Source: Selaginella moellendorffii (taxonomy: Eukaryota; Streptophyta; Lycopodiopsida; Selaginellales; Selaginellaceae). From it: a stretch of 64,000 nucleotides of DNA. This document shows, one piece after another, positions 42,015 through 53,843 of this stretch. The stretch is from contig NW_003314289.1 of the NCBI RefSeq assembly GCF_000143415.4, positions 497,260-561,259 of the forward strand, in the 5' to 3' direction. Positions within the stretch are counted from its first letter, which is position 1, and each line of letters starts with the position of its first letter. Made by a program: the position numbers and the translations under genes. The notes below the pieces were generated by a model. It made no database searches, had not been told where the DNA came from, and saw only the letters and a program-made list of their open reading frames with translations.

Positions 42015-43817
42015 TGTGAGACACAAAATCCCTAGGCCCCAAAGTGGAGCCGAAAGGGTGCCATGTGGTAGTGGCCGAAGCGAAAGCCAAACAAGCATAA
42101 TACGTTTGGACTAAAAGCTCTGACTTGAAAAGGTCAAGAGTGGGAGTGCAACTCCCAACAAAGTGCTTGAGGAACAAGCACGAGGTGAGCCATGAGTGAG
42201 TCTCTAAAAAAAGGGACACAAGAGGACCAAAACATGACACGTGGAAGTGTTCGAGATGGAGTCCGAGGTGGAGTCCGAGGTGGAGTCTGAGGTGGAGTCT
42301 GAGGTGGACCCGAGATGGACCCAAGATGACCCGAGATTGAGTCCGAGATGGACCCGAGATGGACCCGAGATGGAGTCCGAGATGGACCCGAGATGGACCC
42401 GAGATGGAGTTTGAGATGGAGTCTGAGATGGACCTGAGATGGAGTCTGAGATGGAGTCCGAGATGGACCCGAGATGGAGTTCAAGATGGAGTCTGAGATG
42501 GAGTCCAAGAAGGACCTGAGATGGAGTCCGAAGTTGAGACTGAGACCAAGACTGAGACCGGGACCGACATCGAGACCAGGACCAAGACCGAGACCAAGAC
42601 CAGGACCGAGGCTGAGGCCAAGACCGAGACCGAGTCCACGTCCGAGTCTGAGTCTGAGTCCGAGTCCGAGTCCGAGTCCGAGTCCGAGTCCGAGTCCGAG
42701 TCCGAGTCCGAGTCCGAGTCCGAGTCCGAGTCCGAGTCCGAGTCCGAGTCCGAGTCTGGGTCCGAGTCCGAGTCCGAGTCCGAGTCTGAGTCTGAGTCTG
42801 AGTCTGAGTCCGAGTCCGAGTCTGAGAGGGTGAAAGCCCAAAGCGTTCGTCTCGCAAACCCTGGGGGGTATGGTGAGCTCCAAAAGTATAGTAGGGGGAG
42901 GACTCTAGTGGAGCCAATTTGGCCAGGAAAGGCCAGTTTGGACCAGGAAGGCTGCACTCAGGTGTTGGGTGATGGGATAACCATTGGGAAGTCCAAGACT
43001 AGAGTGAATACAGACCGGAAAGTGGGGTAGCTTAGTGAACTATTCAAGAGCCGGCTCTAGTTCCCCCAGGAGATCGACTGGCTGATGCTCCTAGTCCAAG
43101 TGTGGGTGGCACTACCTACTTGGATACCTGGCATGGCTCAATGGAACCTCGCTCTAAGCTCATGGCTAGAGCACCTAAAGGCGAAAGGCGGGGAGAGTAC
43201 CTATGAGGCCCACGTAGGGCCATAGTGTTCCGAAATGTTGTCCCAAAGTCCCAGTCTGTGGAAAGGAAGAAGAGTAGCCCTCTAGTGTGGTGACCAAGGA
43301 CATAGTCACATAGTGAGGAAGTCCTAGAGGACAGTGGGACTTAGTGGTCAGGCCCGTGGGCCTTGATCCAGTGGTAGTGTTGGCAAACATGGCCAAGGAT
43401 AGAAAGAGACTTGGTGGAGACCAGAATGGAGATATTGGGGAAGGCTATTCCCCATGTCTGCAGGCATCTAAGGATGCTAAGGAGTGGATTTGGGATGACC
43501 ACTCATGGGCGAAGGGCTCAATCTTGGAGAGATGGGATTGCAATGCAGGTCGTGTTAGACCACTGATGTGACCAAGGTGAATGAGCGTGGCTTAGCGTAA
43601 CGGGCTCATATGTCAGTGGTACCTTGGGGTGTCGGTCATGGATTAGACATGTGGAGCACTTGGACCAAGTGCAAAGGTTGAGTGGCATGGATGCCATTCT
43701 CGGGGCTAGCAAGCCCCAAGTCCTGAATGGGACTTATGGAGGTTGTGAATGAGACTCCAAGTGGTCAGAAGTGCGGTTAAGTGACTAAAGTAGAATGGAA
43801 ATATTTAGTTGCTTACA
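42015..43817 (+). repeat. LARD 5' LTR, 1803 bp
   Basis: Contains GATGGACCCGA/GAGTCCGAGATGG-type units (42245-42540) and a long hexamer array (42640-42830). Then comes GTGAAAGCCCAAAGCGT and unique U3/R/U5-like sequence to GCTTACA. It differs from the 3' LTR by scattered, mostly C/T and G/A changes plus array length. Confidence 0.9.
42640..42830 (+). repeat. (GAGTCC)n hexamer array in 5' LTR
   Basis: Roughly 30 head-to-tail GAGTCC/GAGTCT units. The array reads as alternating Glu-Ser in one frame and keeps other frames open, so apparent proteins here are artefacts. The 3' LTR has only about ten units (48430-48490). Confidence 0.95.
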
Positions 43818-46800
43818 ACTTGGTATCGGAGCTATTCCTTAGTCTAACTTTTATTAGTGCTCAAATATATCACCATTGATATTGCCATTAGAAGGTCCTA
43901 GGAGTGGGCCTATCCTTGAGGAGTAGCATGTTGAGAGGATATGGCTCTCCCCTCAAATTCATGCATGAATTTGGGCGCGATGTGGTGGATAGAAAAGGGC
44001 CAGTAAGGGAACGACTTTGGGATTTTGGGAATAGTATAAGGGTTTCCTTAGAGAGTTGAGGATGTGATCCAGATGAGTGTTTGACTTAGCAAACTAGCTG
44101 ATGGAGTTGTGGTAAACAACTATAGTTGGGATCACAGGAAAGATGCAGACTCCAAAACAATAAAAGAGTCACAAGATTACCCTCATGTAGTTGAGGCTGG
44201 TGCTCATAAGTTTGAGACCGGAATTGATAACTGTGGGAAGTCAAATACAGGAGAGGACACAAGTCCTTGAAATAGTAGCCGGGGCTACCTCTAATAAATG
44301 TTGGAATAACCCAAGGAGTTGGGGGTGTACTCAGAGGATGAGTTGGTATTCTCATCACATGGACAAGTGGTCCTAAGGTTCAAAAGGTTGCCCCAAGAGA
44401 ACAAATCAAGTGTCGAAGTAACACTTGCAAAGATGGTCCTTGTGAGTAGGACTTGAATACAAAAAGTTGTATTCTAGTGAGCGAGCACCTCAAAAGTAGG
44501 ACCTCACGGGTTGTCGGATGATAAAGTCCAAAAAGTTGAATGACTCAAATAGAGTCAAGGAATAATCATAAAGGAGTGATGGAAGCATTTGGACTGAGGT
44601 GTGTTGTACCCCATGAAGGATGGGGGGGATCATAGGATCCAAGTATGAGAACAGAGGGTATTTCATTGAAGGCAGAATGTGCCATGCTAAAGTTGTGGGA
44701 AAGGTGTTCCCCAAAAGAAAGCAGCTTCGGCATAAAGTTGTGTGTAAACACTATGGTGTAGTGCCAACTGATAGTTGGCATAAAAGACAACCGTATTGGT
44801 CTTTGGCAAAGATCTAGACATAAGTAAGAAGTGTCATTGAGGTAGGCTCGTGGAGCTGATGGTGTGGAAACACCAAATGTGCCAAGGCGTGTTGCCTTGA
44901 GGTCAAGTTGGCGGGTTCGTGAGAACCCCTTCCAAAGGAATCCCAATGGAAATGGGAATGGCATAGCCTAAGTTAGAAGGCATGCGGTTAGAGTGTAGTG
45001 ACCCAAATAATGATGGAGGTGTGGAAACACTAGCAAAGAGTTGTAAGATTTGACAACTATGAGGCAACTAAGCAAAAGGTGCAAAGTAATTGATTAAATT
45101 GGTAGAAGGTAACTATCTAAGACTTCTTATGGGGATAAGGAAGTTAGATATACCTTTACGGGGGAGAAACTACTTATGTTGCGAAATAGTAAGTTAATGT
45201 CGTAAAGGGAATGCTCATTACCAAAGAAGGCCATCATTGGGACACCCAAACACTCTAAAACACCAGGAAGTGGTGTTTGGTGTCGCAAGGGCATTAGATA
45301 AGGCTCAAGGGACTAAGTCCTTAGCGAATGATGGATAGGAGGTGCTATCCAAATGTCTAAGGTTTCTAGAGATGGGAGAAATCCGTCTACCCGATTTGGA
45401 CAAAGCCAAAAATCAGATTTTGGCAAGGCTAGTGATGGGCATATAGAAGCCTATAAATAACAATGTTAATCCTAGTGTGTGGGATTATAAGGTGAGCATG
45501 CCTAGATTGAGGAACCACTCCCTAAGCTATTTGGTAAATTCATCCCTATGAATATTTGCTAAGGCATGGTAGAAGGTGCAAAGCTATCCTCTTAGTCTGG
45601 AGGAGAATAACCAAAAGAAACATGTGAGGGCAAAAGGCAAGTAGTAAAGGGATAGAATCAAACCATAGGAAGCGAAGGGCATAACCTAGGGTGGTTATGC
45701 AAGGTGGGAGTGGAGAATCAAATAGGTGCTCGAGTGTGTTGCTGCTAGCAACTGTGATACCATAGAGAGTCTAAAGTATGGAATTGTCCATGCTAAACCA
45801 TATGGCAATTAGAAAGCTTGCGAAAGGAGAGGCCTTAGCAAGCTAAGGGACAGAGTTCCTTCAAGGTTCCCAAAGACAATTCAAGGTAATGTAGTATCTA
45901 GAAAGCCAAGTGTAAATGGTTCATAAAATGCGCAAAATCAGAGTGGCATAGCAAAAGTGTGGTCTTGAAGCTTGCCATAAAGCAATGCTATCAAGGTTGG
46001 GGAAGTAGTTCCCGAGTGTTCAAAGGGATGACTTTGAACGAAAGTCGATGGTCAAGGACTTTCACGCTTATGCATGAAACCATGTTACATTAGTCGGATG
46101 ACTTGCTAAGCGAGAGTGGCAAGTCAGAGGAACGAATCCCCTAGTTGAAGGTGCTAACTTCAAAAGGGGTGGCCCATGGGGCCAAGTATGGAGGAGTCCA
46201 TGTATGATCATAGACTTATCAAATGAGAGGACTTGGCAATTTAGAGGGACTAGGTTCCTAAGCTATGATCCGTAGCATGCTTTGGAAATAAATTGGTGCA
46301 CCGGCGTGGGGAGTCACGCTAGGCATCTTGGATGATGCCTTTCATAGATGCATATACGGAGGTTGGGTTCGAGTCCCAACCCTCTAGTGCTTGGGTTCGA
46401 GTCCCAAATCACTAGGGCATGGTGATGGTTTGGAATATGAGGACACTCATATTTTGGTGGTCATGGACTCTCAATGAGGAGATTGGCTTGGGCACACCGC
46501 CAAGTTGGGGATGCCCTGGAGTCGTGATGCACGGTTAGATTATTTAGAGTGAAAGCTCGGCATATCTAACTTGAACACTTTGGTGCAAAGGGCACCAAGG
46601 ACGTGGTGAATGAGATGGGGACACCCAGTTTCAATTGCTATGGATCCTTGGCCGGAAGGGCTGGCTTAGGCGCATCGCCAAGTGTGGGGGATGCCCCCGG
46701 GGTCATAGTCAACAAATAAAAAAAAAAAAAAAGGTCTGGAAGACCTAGTTCTTATTGGTGGATCTGATAAGGGGTCAAGATGAGATCATTAAGTGATCTT

Positions 46801-47894
46801 ATGGCTAAACAAGGACAAAGTCTTTGTTTGGGTTAAGGAATATGATTCTTAGTTCAAAATATTGATTTGAACTATTGATAATGGTATGACTTGGTCAAGG
46901 TGACCAAGTGGGAAGGACACCTAAAGGGAAATCAATTATGCTAATACGATGGTATAGTAAGTCCAAGAAAGTAGTCTCTAGGAGAGACCCATGGGAGGGT
47001 CGCACAAGTTGGGCCGTGGATGGAGCCCGTAGCAGAAAATGCTAAAAAGACCTACTAGGGGTGAGCACCCTCTGGACTTAGCAAAGTAGAGTTTTTGCCA
47101 TAGAACCGAAAGGATATCTCGAGAATGGAGGTAGTGATCTGATGTTGCTGGGTGCAGCAATCAAGGATAAGAGCAAAAGACTAGTGGCTAAGAAAAGAGC
47201 CATGGGAATCATGGGAAAGAGTCCAAAATGCAAAGTTAGGCCAAGAACACTAATATGTTGGGTGCTAATGAATTGTGGGAAAGGCAATGCATTTCCATGG
47301 ATGGATTCCCAATTGCTCCGATTTGGCGAAAGGAGAAGCTCAAAGGCAGGGAGCGGTAAAGTAGCCAAATGATAGGGACGTGGACAACCCTAGCATGAAT
47401 TAGGATAATTGGAACTTAGTGCCAAAGGTTGCACAAAATGGGAAAGAGGATGATGGTGCTCTCAAATAGAGAACTTCCAAAGATGGGAAGTGGAGTTGCG
47501 CAATATGTGCAATGCAAGGTGTCGGAGACACTTAGGAAATTGACTTTGACAAGTCAAATTTAAAAGTTCTAGAGTGCGAGTATATATCAATGGGAACTGA
47601 TGCTACTCAGGAGTGAGTAGTGGGATTGAGATAGAAGAGGTGCCTCTAATAGGTTTAGCAAGAACTAAACCAATGAAAGGGAAAGAACCACCATAGGTGG
47701 TCGATTGAGTCTCTATATCAGAGAGGTTATGCGCCTTAGAGGATGGAGAAGGCATGGTGAGCCTTCAGTGTCATACCATTGACGAATATTGGCTAGGTGC
47801 TAAGGATGGAAAGGGTAATACATGTTGGTGTTACTTTATAAAAATGGTTTACCGTTCGATGAGGACATCGAACTTCATCTATGGGTGGTGGAGT
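43818..47894 (+). other. LARD internal region, no genes
   Basis: 4.08 kb with only short random frames (up to about 130 codons on the minus strand at 44566-44964, no domain). At 46370-46420 two copies of GGGTTCGAGTCCCAA lie 25 bp apart; a similar doublet is inside the chromovirus 3' region at 31640-31690. A poly-A run is at 46722. Confidence 0.7.
43821..43832 (+). promoter_or_regulatory. Primer binding site (tRNA-iMet type)
   Basis: TGGTATCGGAGC lies 3 bp after the 5' LTR end. The plant consensus is TGGTATCAGAGC. It supports the LTR border and orientation. Confidence 0.85.
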
Positions 47895-49489
47895 TGTGAG
47901 ACACAAAATCCCTAGGCCCCAAAGTGGAGCCAAAAGGGCACCATGTGGTAGTGGCTAAAGCAAAAGCTAAACGAGCATAACACATTTGGACTAAAAACTC
48001 TAACTTGAAAAGGTCGAGAGTGGGAGTGGAACTCCCAACGAAGTGCTTGAGGAACAAGCACGAGGTGAGCCATGAGTGAGTCTCTAGAAAAGGGGACACA
48101 AGAGGACCAAAACATGACACGTGGAAGTGTCCGAAATGGAGTCCAAGGTGGAGTTTGAGATGGAGTCCGAGATGGAGTCCGAGGTGGAGTCCGAGGTGGA
48201 CCCGAGATGGACCCAAGATGGACCTGAGATTGAGTTCGAGATGGACCCGAGATGGACCCGAGATGGAGTCCGAGATGGAGTCCGAGATGGAGTCCGAGAT
48301 GGACCTGAAATGGAATCCGAGATGGAGTCTGAGAAGGACCCGAGATGGAGTCCGAAGTCAAGATCAAGACCAAGACCGAGACCGAGACCGGGACCGAGAC
48401 CGGGACCAAGACCAAGACCGGGACCGAGCCCGAGTCCGAGTCCGAGTCCGAGTCCGAGTCCGAGTTCGAGTCCAAGTCCAAGTTTGAGTCTGAGAGGGTG
48501 AAAGCCCAAAGCGTTTGTCTCTCAGACCCTAGGGGGTTTGGTGAGCTCCAAAAGTATAGTAGGGGGAGGACTCCAGTGGAGCCAGTTTGGCCAGGAAAGG
48601 CTAGTTTGGACCAGGAAGGCTGCACCCAGGTGTTGGGTGATAGGATAACCACTGGGAAGTCCAAAATTAGAGTGAATACGGACCAGCAAGTGGGGTAGCT
48701 TGGTGAAGTGTTCAAGAGCTGGCTCTAGTTCCCCCGGGATATCGACTGGCCGATGCTTCCAGTCCAAGTGTGGGTGGCACTACCTACTTAGATACCTGGT
48801 GTGGCTCAATGGAACCTCGCTCTAAGCCAATGGCTAGAGCACCTAAAGGCGGAAGGCGGGGAGAGTACCTATAAGGCCCGTGTAGGGCCACGGTGTTCCG
48901 AAATGTTATCCCAAAGTCCCAGTCTGTGAAAAGGAAGAGGAGTAACCCTCTGGTGTGGTGACCAAGGACATAGTCACATAGTGAGGAAGTCCTAGAGGAC
49001 AGTGGGACTTAGTGGTCAGGCCCGTGGGCCTTGATCCAGTGGCAGTGTTGGCAAACATGGCCAAGGATAGAAAGAGACTTGGTGGAGACCAGAATGGAGA
49101 TATTGGGGAAGGCTATTCCCCATGTTTGCGGGCATCCTAAGGATGCTAAGGAGTGGATCTGGGATGACCACTCATGGGCGAATGACTCAATCTTGGAGAG
49201 ATGGGATTGCAATGCAGGTGGTGTTAGACCACCGATGTGACCAAGGTGAATGAGCGTGGCCTAGTGTAACGGGCTCATATGTCGGTGGTACCTTGGGGTG
49301 TCAGTCATGGATTAGACATGTGGAGCACTTGGACCAAGTGCAAAGGTTGAGTGGCATGGATGCCATTCTCAGGGCTAGCAAACCCCAAGTCCTGAATGGG
49401 ACTTATGGAGGTTGTGAATGAGACTCCTCCAAGTGGTCAGAGATGCGGTTAAGTGACTAAAGTAGAATGGAAAAATTTAGTTGCTTACA
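47895..49489 (+). repeat. LARD 3' LTR, 1595 bp
   Basis: Same ends and order as the 5' LTR; about 208 bp shorter, mainly from the hexamer and 12/21-bp arrays (48130-48490). The 5-bp TAGTG duplication follows at 49490. Confidence 0.9.
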
Positions 49490-52400
49490 TAGTGCCCAAG
49501 TGTGCTTGACAGGGGTGTTGGGCCCGAGCCTAGGGCTAGATCTGATAATAGTGCTACTGAAGGTGTAGCTGAAGCTGAAAGAGAAGTGGAGCTACCTGAA
49601 CACATTGTCAACAAGCACTTCCAAGAGACAATTTTGAGAACTAAAGAGAAGGCCATTCACACGACTCTGGAGTCTCTCAAGTGGGAAGGCCCAAGAGACA
49701 TGATCCGAGAAATCCCACTATGTCGATTCACTCAGACAAGCATCGTTCGGTCTGCTTCACCGCACTTTATCAACATGGACATCTATAGTCTGTACAAACA
49801 GAATGGCCTTGGGACAAACATAGATATGTTCCTTGTTTCGGTCTTCAAGCCAGGAACTACAAATACCCTCTCGGTGTCACTGGAAATCGAGAGGGTTTGG
49901 GATGACATTTGGAAAATGAAGTCCCGCAAATTTGACAACATGCTTATGAGCCATTCTGAGACTCAACAATTTGTGGGGAAAATGTTCTACATTATCGACG
50001 GGAATCATTGCTAGTGTGCGTGGATGAAGTGCATCAATGAATGCTTCTAAGATGATCCTGTCTATCACATCAATGTTCCAATTGGACATGTACACGTGAG
50101 AGAATCTTTAGATGTGGCAAGGCTTGTGATAGCTTGCCACAAAACTAATGTGTAAGTACCTCTCCCTCTTCAATCACTTTTAAGAATTTGTGTTTTGCAG
50201 GTTGGGATAGTTTGTAATGCAGAAACAAAGCGTAGTACATGATATTTAGCAGATCCGGTTTCTTGCCAATCTCGACAAGGGTGCAGCCGCAGCCACTATG
50301 GTGATGATTTAGCATCACTTATTCGGCATCAACGAGGTCGTCAAGATGCCAATAGATGGTACAAGAATCCAGTGGCTTTTATGATAGCTGTGTGGAGTAA
50401 GGTATGTTCTTCCAAGTATACTTCTTATCATAGAATGTTTGTGTTATCTTCAGCCATTGGTGAAGGTTAAGCAAGATGCATATGCACAATCACATCGAGT
50501 TGAAAATGATCAAGAACTCTTGGAGCATTTAGCTGCAATTGACAAGAAAATCAACAACACAAAGAAGACAAAGGTAAAGAAATTACTTAGTGTGGCTGAC
50601 CCTCGACGCCCAAAGGAGTGGTTTGATATTATAACAGAGATTGCTTGTCATGAAAGTAAGTATTGTTTGTGTTTACATGAAGGTTACAAACAAAAGTTAT
50701 TTCTTAGTGGGCAAGACTCCAGATGAGATTATTTACAACATCTCAAAGTCAAAGCTTATATATGAGGAACAGATACACATTCTGAACGACCTCAATAGCA
50801 GACTCAGGGAAGGAGAAAAAGGTTTGGACAGTATGATGGAGACTGTGATGAGGAGGACCATCTACATTTCACAAATTGTATATGAAGGGGAGATGTTTCT
50901 AGTGCCTTTCATAGGGGAATGATCCTAAGCAGCTTCCATTCAAGGACTTCATCACCATTGAGCTTACAAGACTCGGAGAGGACTAGTTGCCAAAGAAGGC
51001 CACAAGCACGACTCCATTTGATAAATAACTTGGCCAACCTTACTTCATGCGTCGAGCGGCTTTTATATAACATACAATTTCTCAACTATACTTAATTTAT
51101 TTATATTTTATTATAGGTATCTCCAATATAGAGGTGTTCCTCTCAAAACACCGGTATGCACACGACTCCTGAGGTATGGTGTGAGAGATGGAGGCATGTA
51201 CCCGACAACAATGAAATTTCCAGCACCAATAAAGCGAGTTTGTCCTTGGGAATTGGAGATGCCAGATTATACACTAACCCACCAAGAGGCTGCAAGAGGC
51301 AACAATGAGGATGTGCCGAGATGATGGCCATGAGAATGTTGACACTGTTGGTGCCAATGGCGAGGAGAGTGAAGATGGCAGTGAGAACAACTTGCAAGAA
51401 ATTCCTCCAGACGAAGTCTAGCAAGAGAACCAGAATGTCAAAGAAGTTCTATCTCGACGAAAGCGTGCAAATCCACATTTGGAGGAATTAGTTAACAATG
51501 ATGATGATCGTCCAAGACATCCCCGTAACCGAGGAACTTCTCGAAATATATTTCTTTTAATTCTCTCCTTTTCTTAGTTCCTCAAAATGGTTACAGCAAA
51601 AACTATCGGGAGTAACTTCATTCCAGCTCGTCTTGATGCTCAAGAAGAGGACTTGGAGGAACTTACATCTACCACACACCACATGACGGTATGTAAATTT
51701 TTCTTAAGTTCAAATCTTATCTTTGTCTTCTCCCCCTAGATTGGCCTTGTTTCTCCAGTGGCATTCCGTGGTGAAGTTGGGATCTTTATTAGCTCTTACA
51801 GTTCATTCATGGCATCTTTTGAGGAGGATGCTGAGAATATGGCTATCTGGCAAAAGTGGGAGCACTTTTGTTAGAAGATCCATAGGCGACCACTCAAGAG
51901 CACAAACTTCATGCTCTTTGACATGCCAGATGGTCTTCCAGACCCTAATGGTGATGTCCCAAGTTGGAACAACCTGACTAAAGACCATTTGCAGGATGCA
52001 TTCCTTTTGGCAGCAATTCTCCTTCACACAACCGATCAAGTTGCCTTCATTCTCCCAAATGACCCCCATTGGATGTCCTGCCTTATGAGGTATGCAAGTT
52101 GAGTCAACTTCAAGAGGTTCTCTTCCGGGTGCATCATGGATAGTGTTGGGGTCGAGACAAAAGGTGTCTTAGGCATGCCAGAGAAGGTAAGAAATCATCT
52201 TCTATTTTTGTTGTTTCTAAAGTTTTATTATTCAGGTTATGATGTGGACCTACCATGCGTTCTGCAGAAGAGAAAATGACGGTTTTCGTGATAACGAGCA
52301 TGCTGCAAGGGTTTTGCCATTGTATGATAGCTTTACTGACATCATACCAAATCTCGTAGATGACGACATCCGCAACACATTGTCTGGGTATTGGTTCCAA

Positions 52401-52605
52401 TCTCCATCGGCAATGCATGTCCTATTTGAGCTTTATTGCCCAACTAGGGGTGTTGTCATCGATTACATAGCAGGTAGTGGTTTGATGGTCGAAGCAGCAC
52501 ATGACTCTGGTAAATTGGTGTTTGCGATTGAAGAATATGAGTTCTTCAAACGCCATCTTAGAGGTTTTCGTCCTTCTCTATCAGTTGCTTCTAGGAGGTA
52601 ATTTA
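49490..52605 (+). pseudogene. ParB-like plus DNA methyltransferase-like gene, decayed
   Basis: A multi-exon gene with plant-type introns (GTAAGT...TTGCAG at about 50152-50204; others at about 50402-50453, 51690-51739 and 52187-52235). The first part (49502-50014) ends QFVGKMFYIIDGNHC, stop, CAWMKCINECF. The GNH-(R)-xxA signature is that of ParB-type domains, with Arg changed to Cys by a C-to-T. The middle (50440-51000) is helical and charged, unrecognised. The last part (51740-52601) has NFMLFDMPDGLPDPNG (motif IV position) and then VIDYIAGSGLMVEAA with VFAIEEYEFFKRHLR, the SAM-binding motif I of N4/N6 DNA methyltransferases in beta-class order. The catalytic (D/N)PP(Y/W) is not intact. Stops at 50012, 50048 and 51873 and frame changes show decay. 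Confidence 0.55.
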
Positions 52606-53026
52606 TGATGTTTTAAAAACTTATAAATAATATTTATTTAGTTTTCTAGAAGTCTTTCTAGGTATGCATGGCACATCATATGCAATGTGTAAATTGAGGA
52701 GTGGTATGAAAAATCTATTTATTAATGATACATTAAAAGAAAATTGAATGCATCCACTTGCAATGAAAAAGATATGTCACATGTCAATGTGATAATGATT
52801 GTGACATTGATAGTGTCAGTGTAGCAGATAGCGACAGTGATAGTGTCAGTGACAGAGACAGTGTCAGTGTTAGAGATGACAAAGTTACAGTGTCAGTCTG
52901 TCAAATTTTAGTATTATCAATTTATTATCTATAGGTAATACAATTTTGTTAATAAAAAAAAGGCTAGAGGGGGGGGGGGGGGGATGGATAATATCATAGT
53001 GTAAGAATTATTAGTGGCTAGAATTT
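52606..53026. repeat. AGTGTC minisatellite and poly-G run
   Basis: 52790-52905 has degenerate (AGTGTC/AGACAGTGTC)n units. 52968-52983 is an uninterrupted G run of about 16. Otherwise AT-rich and empty. Confidence 0.8.
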
Positions 53027-53575
53027 TTAGTAGGATGGCCTAAAAATACCATATTCAGCACTTGTGGATGTAGGATTTACTAACAGAATATTGTTTCTCA
53101 TCATGAAATGATAATGATTGTGTGTTCTTAACTCTTTCTTGATTTTTTTATACATCCATTTATGCACACCTTCCACACCAGTTTTTGGGCAGTTGTGATA
53201 GTGTTCTAGAAATTTTTTTTGACCCATACAGCCTTCCGTTTTATCTAAATAAAAGTAGCAGATGGGACATTGGAGATAATATGTGTTCATTATTTCAAAA
53301 GTTTTAGCCATATCGGGAGTAAGATCTTGAAGAAACATTTGGCATTGCTCTTGAAGCACATGAAGCAATCCATCTTTAGTAGCAACATCTAGAACATTAT
53401 CTGGAAGAGGGATCTCTTGTTCAGTCACACTTGGGGCTACAAAAGAAAAAACCTCACAACAATTGTTATGTAGAGGAAAGGGTGGAATGTTGGTAGAAGT
53501 TAGAGACGAAGGTGGAGACTCATATGAAATGCATGAGGGTCAAGTGCGAGTAGCAATAGCATTTTCCCTAGCCAT
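53027..53575 (-). pseudogene. C2HC-type small protein, paralog with early stop
   Basis: In frame from ATG 53575, but codon 12 is TGA (53542-53540). The open remainder matches the neighbour at 53844-54386: YLQCPICYFYLDKTEGCMGQ, then FLEHYHNCPKTG and HKWMYKKIKKELRTH. The Cys/His set C-x2-C-x10-C-x9-H-x3-C suggests a zinc finger. No ATG occurs early after the stop, so it is probably inactive. Confidence 0.55.
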
Positions 53576-53843
53576 TCCTACACTCTAAACAAACTGAAAT
53601 TTCAATGTTGAAAGCATCCCTTGTCGATATTTATACTAAGAAAAGATCTAGGGGTTCTTGAAAGTTTAAATTGTCAGTCTCAAAAATAGGACTTTAGAAT
53701 TATAACAGTGTTAGAACCACTTGTATATATAATAATATCTTTATACATGCTAGAATAATATCATTCTTGAAAATATAAGATTCTCCACTTTACTCATAAA
53801 GAATTAAACTTTTGAAAAAATTATGCATGACTTTCACATTATA

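Larger units (their letters stand above)
42015..49489 (+). mobile_element. Complete non-coding LTR element (LARD), 7.5 kb
   Basis: LTRs at 42015-43817 and 47895-49489 both begin TGTGAGACACAAAATC and end GTTGCTTACA. A primer-binding site TGGTATCGGAGC (tRNA-iMet type, one mismatch to TGGTATCAGAGC) lies at 43821. GGGTGGTGGAGT before 47895 is the polypurine-like tract. The 4.08-kb internal part has no frame with retroviral-type domains, the definition of a large retrotransposon derivative mobilised in trans. Shared LTR and 3' modules point to the chromovirus family of 30.4-34.1 kb as the helper (inference). The inserted site lies just 5' of the ParB-like gene. Confidence 0.92.

Noticed and set aside
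41599-42324. Val/Met-rich and His/Tyr-rich frames over the CCA repeat
   Set aside because: Composition artefact of a trinucleotide-type microsatellite, running into the LTR.
42474-42957. Long open frames of Ser-Asp, Glu-Ser or Arg-Thr repeats on both strands
   Set aside because: They are translations of the hexamer array inside an LTR; all frames stay open because the unit has no stop. Not genes.
46370-46420. tRNA genes suggested by GGTTCGAGTCCC motifs
   Set aside because: No cloverleaf can be built around them; they are a repeated motif in the LARD interior.
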